Source: Norana najaformis (Eukaryota; Annelida; Clitellata; Crassiclitellata; Hormogastridae). Taken from it: DNA of 64,000 bases. A program made the translations under genes and the position numbers. The DNA lies in NCBI GenBank assembly GCA_964023275.1, contig OZ029914.1, positions 41,643,924 to 41,707,923 of the forward strand, in the 5' to 3' direction. The notes beneath the pieces are model-generated. The model was not told the DNA's origin. It worked only from the letters and a program-made list of their open reading frames with translations, and did not search any database. Positions within the stretch are counted from its first letter, which is position 1. Each line of letters begins with the position of its first letter. Positions 23,401-33,310 of this stretch are shown piece after piece.

Positions 23401-26400
23401 TGAGTAGGCACCACATACATTTTTGTCAAAGTACATTAAAAAGATTTGTACTTAATTAGGATTTGCTATTGTAACGTAATGTATTTTGTTTAGTTATTAA
23501 GTAATGCGATGAATTTCTATAGCGCACTTTGGCAGCTGGAGCAATTTAACAGAGCATTACTAAATCAGAAAAACATTCGTATGTCAGCTGCCGTAGTGTG
23601 AATAAAGAAGGTCTTCTGCAGACCTTTGAACCAACTCATAGGCTTTGCGAATCCAATCTCAACAAATGGATCTCACTTCAGGCCTTAGAACCCTCTACGA
23701 TCACCCACATGTTCACAGATTGCAGATATATTATGAAATGCGTTCTGGAGCAAAATTAATGTCTGCCGAGTACATTTCACTTGGAAGAACCAAATTACTC
23801 ACCGTCTACGTCAAAATCTGTTCTGTAGAAAATATGTTCTTGATGGAGACGAATTATTTTTAATATTAACGCGTAAATCCCATTTAGGGCGAAATGCTAT
23901 TATGAGGAACGAAGTGGTGATAAGCAAAAGCGTCGTAGCACGGCGGTTCTTTTTTTTTTTTAATTAATGAATTCTATGCATTCGAGTAATCTCAGATATG
24001 CCCTAAGAAATGTCGCATGCGACATTCTTTATTTCCTGTTTTCACTAAACACCATGTAGTGATTGAGTAACGTGGAGGCAAATTTATTGTTCGTGATTGC
24101 TCAACAAGCTCGGGCTGTTGAAAGCAAGTATCGTAGAGAGATTTCAAAGCTCATTTTTGCCGCCTCACGCTTAGGCTATCGTAAATTGAGTCATGGACAG
24201 TAATTTAATTGAGTGCAGTGAAATTACTTAGCCAAGTGCCTTACTTAATCGTAGGCTCTAAGCAAATTTTATTGGATAGGAAATCTGTTTGGTGGTTGAC
24301 GTCGTCCCACCTTATTTAAATTTATTAAATGCGTGACATTAAAAATGTTTTAAGTGTGTGGTAAAGAATGGCAGTAGCAGTTGAAATTTGAGTCTGTGAG
24401 TAGGTTTTATTAAGAAATAATTCTTTACAGCCTGCGTCGGAATTACCTCCGATGTTGGATTACATACAGGTTGCATGAAACATGCTCGAACTGGTAAGAG
24501 GGTTGATTCATCACTTGTTGCAATGGTTCACAAACCCTGGATCAAACATCGAGGTTAATGGCGGCAGCGTATCTGAGATGCGGCGGCAAATAGCAACTGC
24601 CCGTTGCTGTACGAACAGCCCTATTCGGGTAATCAGGAGTGAAATATTCTGCTGAGTACAAAATTCCGCCTGTTTACATCTTACATAATACATGTACTCT
24701 TTTATGGATTGTGACCTGTAACTCACTGTGGCCTGAGAGAAGAAGTTGAATGCTTTCCAACAATGGTGTTTGATAAGAATTACTTGAAATCCATATGATG
24801 CATACATCACCAATGCAGAAATATACAGATGCATGAGACAGACACGGATGACACGCGAATAACTGAAAGAAGAGCACTCCGGATGTTTGGACACTTTGCA
24901 CGGGGCGATGGCAGACCGGATCACGAATAGGACCCTCGTAGCGTTAATTTTCGGCCTCCCGAGGCTTGGAAAAGACGAGTAAGACGAAAAACGACCAAAA
25001 CTATGGAGACCGAACTTCATCTACTGAACTTTGGGCTATACAGGCGGAGACGAGCCCATGACCGCTACGGTTATCAAAAGCATAGAACACGGTAATGCTG
25101 CGGCGAGGGGCGAATAATGACGATGATCCCAGCATCATACCAAAAATAGCAACCGACTGACTTGTAGATAGTTGACTCGAGAAGAGAAGAACGCAAAACT
25201 ATAAGGACAGTCGTCTAAATTATGTTCTAACACTCTGTATTGTGATGTTTAGATTGTCTTTGATTTCTTTGGTGGGCGAAATGAAAAAACAATATGTTAT
25301 CGAGTTTTCTGTGGAAGAGCTATGGTGCGATGGTTCTAGGACAATAACCCCCCGGACAATTACCCCCCGGACAATAACCCCCGGACAATAACCCCCGGGA
25401 CAATAACCCCCATGCAAATAACCCCCCGGACAGTAACCCCCTATACTGATATATTAATTTTATAAATATACAAATAATGTATATTAATCATACAGTTTAT
25501 ATATTAATTTATTAGACATATATTGGAGAACCAAGCAACGTCACAGTATGAAATAAAATGTGTAACAGAAAGTGCTGTTCATTGTTTATTAGTTTATTGA
25601 ACTTAAAAGGAAAGTTTGTGAGCTTCCACGTAGATAGTCAAGAACATTGCGCTCATTGTAGTTGCTAAAGACGGCCAAAATCCGTGCATTGGAGTCAGCA
25701 TACTTCTTCCTTGGAGGTTGTGATGGGTGACCAGCCAGAAATTGGCTGCAGTGAACTTGCTGTAATGCTTGTTCTCTTTGAATAAATCCAATGAACTTCC
25801 AAATGGTTGGATGAAAACTGCCGACGTTCGGCTGAATTGTCTAATAATTGTCCAATATTTAGTTTTGGATGTTTGGTAATTCTTTCATGTCTACTCTGTG
25901 CCCAGTTGTCTAATAATTGTTTAATAATTAGTTTTTGATATATGGTAAAGTCTTTCATGTCTACTCTTTACTGTATGTACTGTATCAGTACAAGGGTTAC
26001 TGTCCGGGGGGTTATTTGCATGGGGGGTTATTGTTCCGGGGTTATTGTCCGGGGGTAATTGTCCGGGGGGTAATTGTCCGGGGGGTAATTGTCCGGGGGG
26101 TTATTGTCCTGTTACCGGTGCGATTCTTTGTAGTTTAATTTCAGGCCATAAAATAATAGTTTTATAGTCGAATAGTATTTACTCAAAAAATAAAAATATT
26201 GTTTATACCTTAAATTTAAGTCACATCTATTTTCTTTGTTCTGCCACAGCGTCTGATCCTGAATGCAGCACAAACCTGACTAAATCGGATAATTCTCTGT
26301 GTGAAGATGACTATTTGTTGATTTCTTGCGTCGTTGACTTCAGAGGAAACTTTCACCCAACTATGGAATGGAGAAACGAAAACACCGGAGAAATTATTTC

Positions 26401-29400
26401 TTCTCAACTAAATATTATTCCAAACAGATTCGTAAAATCTGAGCTCATTATAAAACTTAAATGTGACGATCATGGAGTCACATTTTCTTGTACTACTTAT
26501 TTCAATTCAACAAGTGTTGTCAACATCGTGGACAATTTTACTCATGAACGTTACGCCGCGAAGAATGTTCCACTCTACAGGAACACATGGATATCACTAA
26601 GAATGAACACTTCGCGTAAGAAGAAATTTTTATGAACAAACTAAATTTTATCTCTACATCATGCATCTGTCTGTATATAATTGCATTTGCAGCAGTGTTA
26701 AATTATGAAAACCTAAAGGCGAAATACACTGTATCTTTTATTCTGTACATGTAAAATATTCAGTGGCAAATGACTCATTTCACAATAGTTGCAAAAGCGT
26801 TCGAAAGCTATTGCTCATTTGAAACTGAATAACATACGATTATATTAAATTCAATAAACGATATTAAGTACAAATTAAGATTAAAACTAACTGATTAGCA
26901 CATTAATTTTAGAACAGAACAACTGCATATGCAGAATTACACCTGCAAGCAGAGTCATTACCTTTCGAACAATTGGTGAGTCTAACAATGAACATAAGAA
27001 AATATATTAAAATCCGTTCAGAAATATATTGGCACAAAGAGATTGGTGCCTATTGTGTATGAATAATTGTTTATCGTCACCAAATTCATTCACCTTCAAA
27101 AATTCTTTTGGCAGCAACAGCTTTGTTTGTGTTTCTAGTATTACCAGAAGGTGAAAGAAATGTGTGTAAATATGAAATATGAGAAAGATATTCAATCTTC
27201 CTTTTACTTTTTGCTTTCGTTTATATGATAAAAATTTAAAACCTTAATAAAACTCTCTCTTCATCTATGCTTCTGTTGAAGTTTTGTTATGTGCTCCTAA
27301 TTCTATAATGCTAACTTCTCGAAAGATATTTAAAGGTGTGATTTGACGATTCAACTTTCTAACCAGTTGAAGAGGTCTTGGAACGTGGTCTCTTACCTAA
27401 AACCTTCTTTAAACTCAATGAGTGCAATGCTGAACATTAGAAAAACCACCAGTGAATATAGTTTGGCTTTTACATTGCGACTGGAGTAATGTATGATTAG
27501 GATCTGCTTCGTCACCAGCACGTTAGCCTGTTTTGTTTGCCATTTGAATTCTTAGCTTTACTTCGTACGCCTGCACTCTTAGCTGAATTAACGCCTGCTT
27601 AATATAAAGACTACGATAAAGCGGGAAAGAACGGTCAGAAGTTGAATGCCACGTAAAGTCACCATAGCATGAAATGATACAGAGACCTGAAAAGTGGCGT
27701 GAAAGAATGGATGCAAGGCAGAGACATAGGAGCAGATAATTATACACGCAGGCAGAGCAAGAGACTAGATTAACCTGCAGATGGTGGCAGCATGAAGCGC
27801 GTGGATGATTTTGATGGGATCGTTTTGTAGATACAGTGAAGTTCGAGTCCGAGAGACTTGGGAGAATCAGAAATAAGGAGCTAGTTTGGTTAATACAGCT
27901 GAGCCGAGGAAGAATTGTGATTAAAAGGGCTGCTGATTTACCAAAACTTTTAATGGCGAGCTTATTGCTTTCATTTGCTTTCTAACATTGTAGTTTTGTC
28001 ATCTACAGAAAATGATAACACTTCTCTGATGCCCTCTAGTGATTCATCACTTGTAGCACTGATAGTTACTGTTGTGGCTATGCTGCTTCTATCAGTTGCT
28101 ATCATTTGCTTCAAGGTGTTAAAAAGGCCAGAACAAGGCAGGTTTCTCAAGGATTTTTACTTCTCTTTTGAAATTAAAATTAATAATTAGATTGTAGGTA
28201 TTATCAAAAACAATTAGGCTTGCTGATTTTGCCATAGTGCAGCAAAATAATTTTACCTTAACTTTAACGTTTTACTCCATTGTGGAATTGTATAATATAA
28301 TTCGCAAATAAGTCAGTAGTAATTGGTTCGTAGACTATAGGCAGCTGGAGCATAATATGCTATCAATTGCCTGATTTTAAAAGTGTAACATGATATATTT
28401 ACAGAGGCACAATGTGAAACGTTCTCAGATGAGGCTTAATTTACTATAAACGTTTTTATATGTAAGGCTTAAACATCTAATATTTCGTGGAGTTTTAAAT
28501 ATTTTAAATAAAATAAACAATAAACTGTCATTCAAATGTTGCCACTTTAAAACAATGAATTCTGTCCTTAGATTTTCAGAAACTTCCTTCTTTAACGTGA
28601 CACTCTGTTTTGGTCTGGACCTTCCAAAAATTTAGCGTTTACTTAACACCGCTCTAGTTTACTACCAAACAGTGAAACTGAACGCATTTTTTTTACTGTT
28701 TTCGCACAATTTTTATTGCATTCGCGCTTCATTATGAAAAGGATGTTTTCATAATTCGTCTACCGATCCCGTCGTCCAATTCCTGGAAAACACTCGAGGT
28801 AGGCTGTGATGCGTAATATGTAAATATATCCAAATAGGCTTTCGGTTATAATTTGAATTTAGCTCAGATGATTTATGATTATAATTTGTGCCCTTTCAGT
28901 AGCAGACCATTCGACAAACGTTGTCGCACCTGGAGGCTAAGGATATCATTTTAGTTTGTACTTTTTATGTATCATTTTAGTTTGTACTTTTTATGTATCT
29001 TCACAAAAGAATCTCAAAATGGCGTGGGTCTGAAAAGTGTTACCTCATCCTAATGTCCAAAATCAGTGTTCAAATGAAGCGCCCACTTTCTCTATGACCT
29101 GGGAGGGAGTTTTTCCTTCAGTTTAAAATTGATCAACCAGGTTTTAAACCATAAAAGCGTACAGACGTGTAATTTGAAGATTCATGTTAGCACCGCTTAA
29201 AAAGTTTGTTGAACGCTAATGGCAATCAAAAGACTTATTAAAAGTCAACGAATCGTCGAGTTTGATTAATCGGCGATTTGTATGTATGCGGCTATTTAAA
29301 CAGCGTCTTTTAAGACCTCAAAAATACGCTGTTCATGAAACTTGTCCTTTTTAGAAGCGTACCTGCGCTTAATGCTGACGCTGGTACCATTGGCGAGTAC

Positions 29401-32400
29401 CCGCAACACACAGTAACACCGACTGATGAGATATCTTCGACCTGTAGTAGTATGCGAATTGCACATAGTATACGTTAATATTTATGTGAGAAACTGTAAA
29501 TAGTCCTAGCTGAATCGCCGCCGTCAGAAATAAAAGCGACAGGAAATTCTTGCATGAAAGTCTTTAGCTATTAACACCAGAATAAAGCGACCATCGACTG
29601 ATGCCTTGGACATCATGATAACGACGCTATAGAAGTCTTTAGATTAGATTAGTTTAGTTTAGATTAGTTTAGATTAGATTAGATTAGATAATTGAATCCT
29701 GACACTGCTTCATTTACAAGTAGCGTCGAGATCCATTTTACAAGTCGCTGAGCGAGTCAGCAATTTCGCCAAGCAATATTTCCTTATGTACATATATTAT
29801 GTTCTAAAGCAGTTTCAGAAGAAATACTGAATGTATAGCCTCCGTTGAAACAGGAGATGAGCGTATCTATTATGGAGATCCAACAGAAAGCGCTGACTCC
29901 ATGCCAGCAACACGTAATGAAGATGCTAGATTCAACTTCCCCAACAACTCCCAAGATACAATCCAGCAAAACATAGATAGTGCAGTCAGTGAAAGCCTTG
30001 CATTTGGAAGTAAGCATTGTGACAACTCTTCACATCAAGCAATCAGAAATAATGTACAAAATAAATTAAAAATTATCGATCTCTGCTGCAATAGACATTT
30101 GCAGCTATTCACAAATAATTCCAAGGCCATATTTAAAAAGTGCGTTGACTTCTTCAAATACACGCGATATACAAGACATACAAAGCATCAAAGTAATTTG
30201 CTTCTGGATACATTATTATTTTACTGACTATGTAATAGTTAATTAATTAGTTTTGTCCATGGGCACTCTCCTTCTTAGAAGCATAGCTGCTCTCCATGCT
30301 GACACTATTGTTCAATTACTATTAACTATTGTTCAGTTAGACTTGACTAGTGCTCAATTAGACATTGTTTTATAAACTTGCGATGAGGCAGATAAATTTG
30401 GACAGGCATACCGTTCTCTTAAAAGCAGTATTTGTTTCTTTACACATTTAAAACTTATTCCAAAATGTTCCATATTTGTATGATTTAATGTAAGATACCG
30501 GAAATAGGCAACACCATGGTTTGTTATGAAGATTTCGGCCACACATTCAGTCAAAATTCGTTCGGAGGGCTAGATAATAGAATATTTCAGTCCCCAACAC
30601 TTTAATTTCAACGCAGAACATGGACACAGCGACTGACGGCTTGCAGTTGTACCCACCCTAAGGCCTAGGGTGGTATATTCAAAAAATGTTATCTAACGAT
30701 AAGGCGCCTCCGTAACTGCCGCTTAGGCATTCCCGCACTGTGTTTTACTTTTTGATTTGTTGATGTAGCTAGGAACAGTGTTGGAACCTACGACTACATA
30801 GACATCAATCATCAAAGGAGCTTTGGTTACCAACAGAGACAGGATATTCCAGTTCCCGAAGTCACAACAGAAAGACCAGCAAATGTATGTTTATATACAA
30901 TTGTTATCATGTTATCATGTATATTTCACACCTTTTCTGAGGCCTCGGGTCATAGGAAGATTGAGAGTAGCACTATAATTTCTTGAATAAGCCAACATTC
31001 ACGCTTGATTTTCTAAGAGTGGCACCTAGCGCAGAGAACCTTGAAAGGTGCTGAGCCTGTTTAGTATTTGGGTGGGAGCCCGTACGTGGAATACCTCATC
31101 ACCAGCTGTTGTCCAGAATGCTATGCTTCTGAAAGGTTCTGTAATCGAGTCCAAGCAAGTACGTTACTTTAACAACTTCAACTTTTATTTTAGACAATTT
31201 TTTTGCTGCAATGTTTATGCATGTTACATATATACTGATGAAGTTTTACATATTAAGTCATATTACGTGCTACTATTTTGATCTAAGTAAGAGAGCATGC
31301 GTTTATTGTACGAACATGTGCAAGTTCACTCAAACGTGCTGGACATTCGTGTGGCGCCTTCATGCCCCTTCGAATGCGCTTATAGATATTTAGAGTTATA
31401 TAACGGTTGTTTTGAATGGAGGCATTCAAATTGTGAACGTTTTGCGTTATCTAGTAGATTTTTCGACGTGCTGTTGCTGTATTTAAAATTATTATAATGT
31501 GAAACGTTACTATTGTTTTCTATTTCTAGATGCATGATTATTTTATGTTAGGTGCACATTTATGAGTTTGAACATTATGTACTTACGTATGCGGCTGATT
31601 TTTGATTAGATGGCTAAATGCTCTAAAGCGATCAGTTTTCCTTTCACTTTGGTTGGCAACTTTTTTATCTAGACTCGTCTTGCTTAAAAGACATTTGCAC
31701 TTCCTGGAAACAACCTATTAGTATGACCTGTCTAATAATGATACTGAACAAATTATACTTGAAAACTAAAATAGTTATAACTCTAGATCAAGTTTTGAGT
31801 CCTAGCATAATATCAGATTGATGCAAAATTCTATCAAAACACAATAATTGCGCAACTATATTGTCCCAGCCATCCAGCGAGCTACTTCGAGACATGAAAA
31901 GTTGTTTCCGTATTATCACATCTAAGTGCAGTTGTGTGATATATTAGTTTTGTTCCCAGTGCAATTAGATATGATAATTGCTTAAGTAAAATTACATGAT
32001 GGTTCGCTCCAAATAATACCTTTTACTAGGCATTCCTCATGGTAAAAAAGTTAAACACGCATAGCAGTTACTGGAATTTATTATGCATCCATGTATTCAT
32101 GACGGTATGTATTTATTTTTGAATTCATGACGGTATGCATCTGGATATTTCTGTAGAGCCTTAAAGAGCCTCTCGCAATCCCTGGAACATGGTTATCTAA
32201 GTGCTGGTCTTGATAAAATAAATATGCAATATGTTAACACTTATATACCGCCAGTTCTGCCTCACATATTTGAAATACCCTCGTTGCTTTATAGACAAAT
32301 ATTTTTCCGAAAATGGAAGAACTCTTCTAGGCACCGGTTTAAAAATAAATATGCAACAAACATCTATATACACTAGTTGTTCTTTCCCGGAATCCTGAGC

Positions 32401-33310
32401 AGTGGACGATATTTTGGGAGTGCAGGTCATCGACAGAAGCCAAATTTTGATTTTAGTTTTATATCGACTATGACAACTGAAGGAGCCCCGGAACGATGCA
32501 GTTATAGTCTACTTGCATCTGACTGGATGAGTACTGGCTTATGAAAGCGGTGTGTGCAGGCTGGAGACGGTCATTGTATAGGGACTTTGAGCAAGTCCAT
32601 TTTGAAAATACAACTTACTTGTTTAGTGCCACCGATTAATGTACTGTCAAAGTCAATCATCCCCCTTTCCTATAGCGATGTTTGCATCTAGAATGACCGG
32701 TACTCGTTTTGCAATAGTGGCAAACTTAAGGGTGAACGCTGGCGCCTAACTTTATGGCGGCCATCTGGCGATTAACTAGACCACGATATGAGCATACTTC
32801 ACCAACGTTTCTGCAGATGCATGAGAACCTTTGGACCATAATGGAAGCCTGTACCATTTCTCCTGCTTGGTTCAGTGCATGTCATCACATAATAATCCTA
32901 ATGTCGTCACCATTTTGCACTTGCAGTCCAACTGAACGGGTTTAAGTCTTCGTCAATGGTCTAACATGTTTCTCGAAATGCCTCTATGTGATTTGGTGCT
33001 ATAGAGACCGGTATCGACCACAAAGAGAAAGCAAGTTTCTAGATATGGGATCAATGTAGCAGCAGATTAAGCCTGAAAATAGTTAATACTTAATACCAGT
33101 TCATATAATTTAACTAGTGTGTTTACAATCTTTCAGAATGTTGGCATGGACGGAACTATCTACACGGAAGTCAACATAGCAAGAGGAAGCCACGGGCCTC
33201 CCATAATGCAACAACGTGAACCTTTGTTCAACACATCAGTCTATGCACAAATGGACCACACGGTTCACAATATACCGCCACCACGTCAAACCATAAGCAC
33301 TAATATGTGA
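20442..33310 (+). CDS. R2: intact type I Ig receptor gene (7-8 exons)
   Basis: Exons: leader 20442-20481, Ig1 22794-23123, Ig2 26250-26615, stalk 26913-26975, TM 27994-28137, tail 29854-30009, 30769-30884 and 33137-33310. Joined in phase they give 462 residues with no internal stop: leader 1-13, Ig1 14-123, Ig2 124-245, stalk 246-266, TM exon 267-314, tail 315-462. Tail tyrosines are Y320/Y321 (RIYYGDP), Y374/Y376 (TYDYIDI), Y414 (TIYTEV, ITSM-like) and Y441 (SVYAQM). The predicted product is a type I membrane receptor with a signalling tail. TM splicing must use the GC donor at 28,138, since read-through meets a stop at 28,190. AATAAA is at 33,748. Confidence 0.72.
20482..22793 (+). other. 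R2 first intron
   Basis: Holds an inverted copy of the GCGCTATAGAAG repeat (21,100-21,150) and a (GATTA)n tract at 22,533-22,556. Much of it aligns with the R6 first intron (56,307-58,577). R4 and R5 lack most of this intron: theirs are about 480 bp. Confidence 0.55.
22794..23123 (+). CDS. R2: Ig1 exon
   Basis: 330-bp phase 1-1 exon between TTCGTTTTAG and G|GTAAGC. Core Cys 25 (TIHC) and 87 (TYLC), DDCDRC at 57/60, DAGTYLC motif. It is the most divergent Ig1 in the window: IILWKYKAKAELK replaces NIWWKYRARAEPK, losing one Trp of the pair, and residue 3 is Cys (AKCLLEID) instead of Ser, giving an unpaired cysteine. Sequons: NFS, NSS, NET, NLT. Confidence 0.82.
23124..24429 (+). other. R2 intron, unique part
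   Basis: Non-coding; aligns with 59,000-60,150 in R6 and 49,600-50,500 in R5. Short frames such as 23,645-23,863 are fossil repeat sequence shared by the copies, not exons. Confidence 0.5.
24430..25140 (+). mobile_element. LINE 3' relic (R2 Ig1-Ig2 intron)
   Basis: Plus-strand fragments of the RT C-terminal region: ATARCCTNS around 24,595, then MFGHFARGDGR near 24,880 and TMETELHLLNFGLYRRRRAH near 25,000. Ends in a GATGATCCCAGCATCATACC tail. The long open frame on the opposite strand (24,511-25,020) is antisense to it. Confidence 0.75.
25332..26116. mobile_element. hAT-like MITE with 8-bp target duplication
   Basis: A 785-bp element flanked by direct repeats GGTGCGAT at 25,324-25,331 and 26,117-26,124. 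The other copies have one uninterrupted GGTGCGATTCCTTGTAG at this place. Inverted ends are GGTTCTAGGACAATAACC and, read inward from the right, GGTAACAGGACAATAACC. Each end continues into 5-7 tandem GGACAATAACCCCC-type units. No transposase; the interior has a short internal duplication (CTTTCATGTCTACTCT, twice). An 8-bp duplication fits the hAT superfamily. Confidence 0.85.
26250..26615 (+). CDS. R2: Ig2 exon
   Basis: 366-bp phase 1-1 exon between TTCTGCCACAG and CGC|GTAAGA. Cys 6, 18, 27, 72 and 81; Trp 41 (MEWRNENTG); HGVTFSC. The MITE ends only 133 bp upstream of it. Distinct residues include ISCVVDFRG, the loss of the NIT sequon (NIIPNRF) and a SLRMNTS C-terminus. Confidence 0.82.
26764..26822 (+). 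other. R2: possible alternative terminal exon
   Basis: After an ATTCAG acceptor in phase 1, 19 codons read VANDSFHNSCKSVRKLLLI and stop. Similar in R1 (twice), R4 and R5; deleted in R6. Would give a protein without TM. Confidence 0.28.
26913..26975 (+). CDS. R2: stalk microexon (CxC)
   Basis: 63-bp phase 1-1 exon with NCICRITPASRV core, TTAATTTTAG acceptor and ATTG|GTGAGT donor. Confidence 0.6.
26976..27993 (+). other. R2 intron between stalk and TM
   Basis: Contains a candidate 36-bp phase 1-1 exon at about 27,115-27,150 (TALFVFLVLPE, donor GAAG|GTGAAA) that is in frame in R2, the first R1 half and R6 but not in the others. Otherwise nothing coding. The LINE present in R6 at 63,075-63,348 is absent here. 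Confidence 0.4.
27994..28190 (+). CDS. R2: transmembrane exon
   Basis: Phase 1 start after ACATTGTAG (a second AG 15 bp later keeps frame). Ser/Thr-rich stalk STENDNTSLMPSSDSSL, helix VALIVTVVAMLLLSVAIICF, then KVLKRPEQ. The spliced form ends at 28,137 at the GC donor CAAG|GCAGGT in phase 1. Without splicing the frame continues FLKDFYFSFEIKINN and stops at 28,190, giving a tailless form; the span listed includes that read-through. Confidence 0.7.
28191..29853 (+). other. R2 intron between TM and tail
   Basis: Non-coding. Carries the ACCATCGACTGATGCC..GACGCTATAGAAG repeat (29,585-29,636) and its (GATTA)n tail. Confidence 0.5.
29637..29690. repeat. (TTAGA/TTAGT)n pentamer tract
   Basis: TTAGATTAGATTAGTTTAG repeats directly follow a GCTATAGAAG core; similar tracts are at 22,533-22,556 and 58,305-58,345. 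Confidence 0.8.
29854..30009 (+). CDS. R2: type I tail exon 1
   Basis: Phase 1-1 exon between GTTGAAACAG and TTTGGAA|GTAAGC. Joined to the TM exon it reads PEQGDERIYYGDPTESADS, followed by NEDARFNFPNNSQD and SESLAFG. Its YYGDP has no standard ITIM form. It is acidic and Asn/Gln/Ser-rich. Homologous relics with an in-frame stop sit in R3 (37,531) and R4 (45,500). The phase fit to both neighbours supports it; the acceptor has a weak pyrimidine tract. Confidence 0.55.
30769..30884 (+). CDS. R2: type I tail exon 2 (TYDYIDI)
   Basis: Phase 1-0 exon between GTTGATGTAG and GCAAAT|GTATGT. It encodes RNSVGTYDYIDINHQRS, then FGYQQRQDIPVPEVTTERPAN. DYIDI is a YxxI motif. Its phase 0 end matches the phase 0 start of the last exon, the only phase 0 junction in the family. 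The equivalent R0 exon would lie just before position 1. Confidence 0.6.
30885..33136 (+). other. R2 last intron
   Basis: Colinear with 1-2281, with small indels. No exon seen. Confidence 0.65.
33137..33310 (+). CDS. R2: last exon, ITSM and YxxM motifs
   Basis: Phase 0 start after CTTTCAG. 57 residues: NVGMDGTIYTEVNIARG, then PLFNTSVYAQM, then NIPPPRQTISTNM and a TGA. TIYTEV fits TxYxxV (ITSM, the SH2D1A/SHP-type site) and SVYAQM fits the PI3-kinase YxxM site. Nearly identical to R0 up to NIPPPRQ. Confidence 0.72.
   Translation, partial: NVGMDGTIYTEVNIARGSHGPPIMQQREPLFNTSVYAQMDHTVHNIPPPRQTISTNM

Noticed and set aside
24511-25020. 169-codon minus-strand frame, the longest in the window
   Set aside because: Antisense to the intronic LINE relic, whose plus-strand frames have recognisable RT C-terminal motifs.
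25338-26110. Regularly spaced short repeats resembling a CRISPR array
   Set aside because: The units are contiguous or nearly so, occur as two inverted clusters, and are flanked by target-site duplications: ends of a MITE. The locus is eukaryotic.
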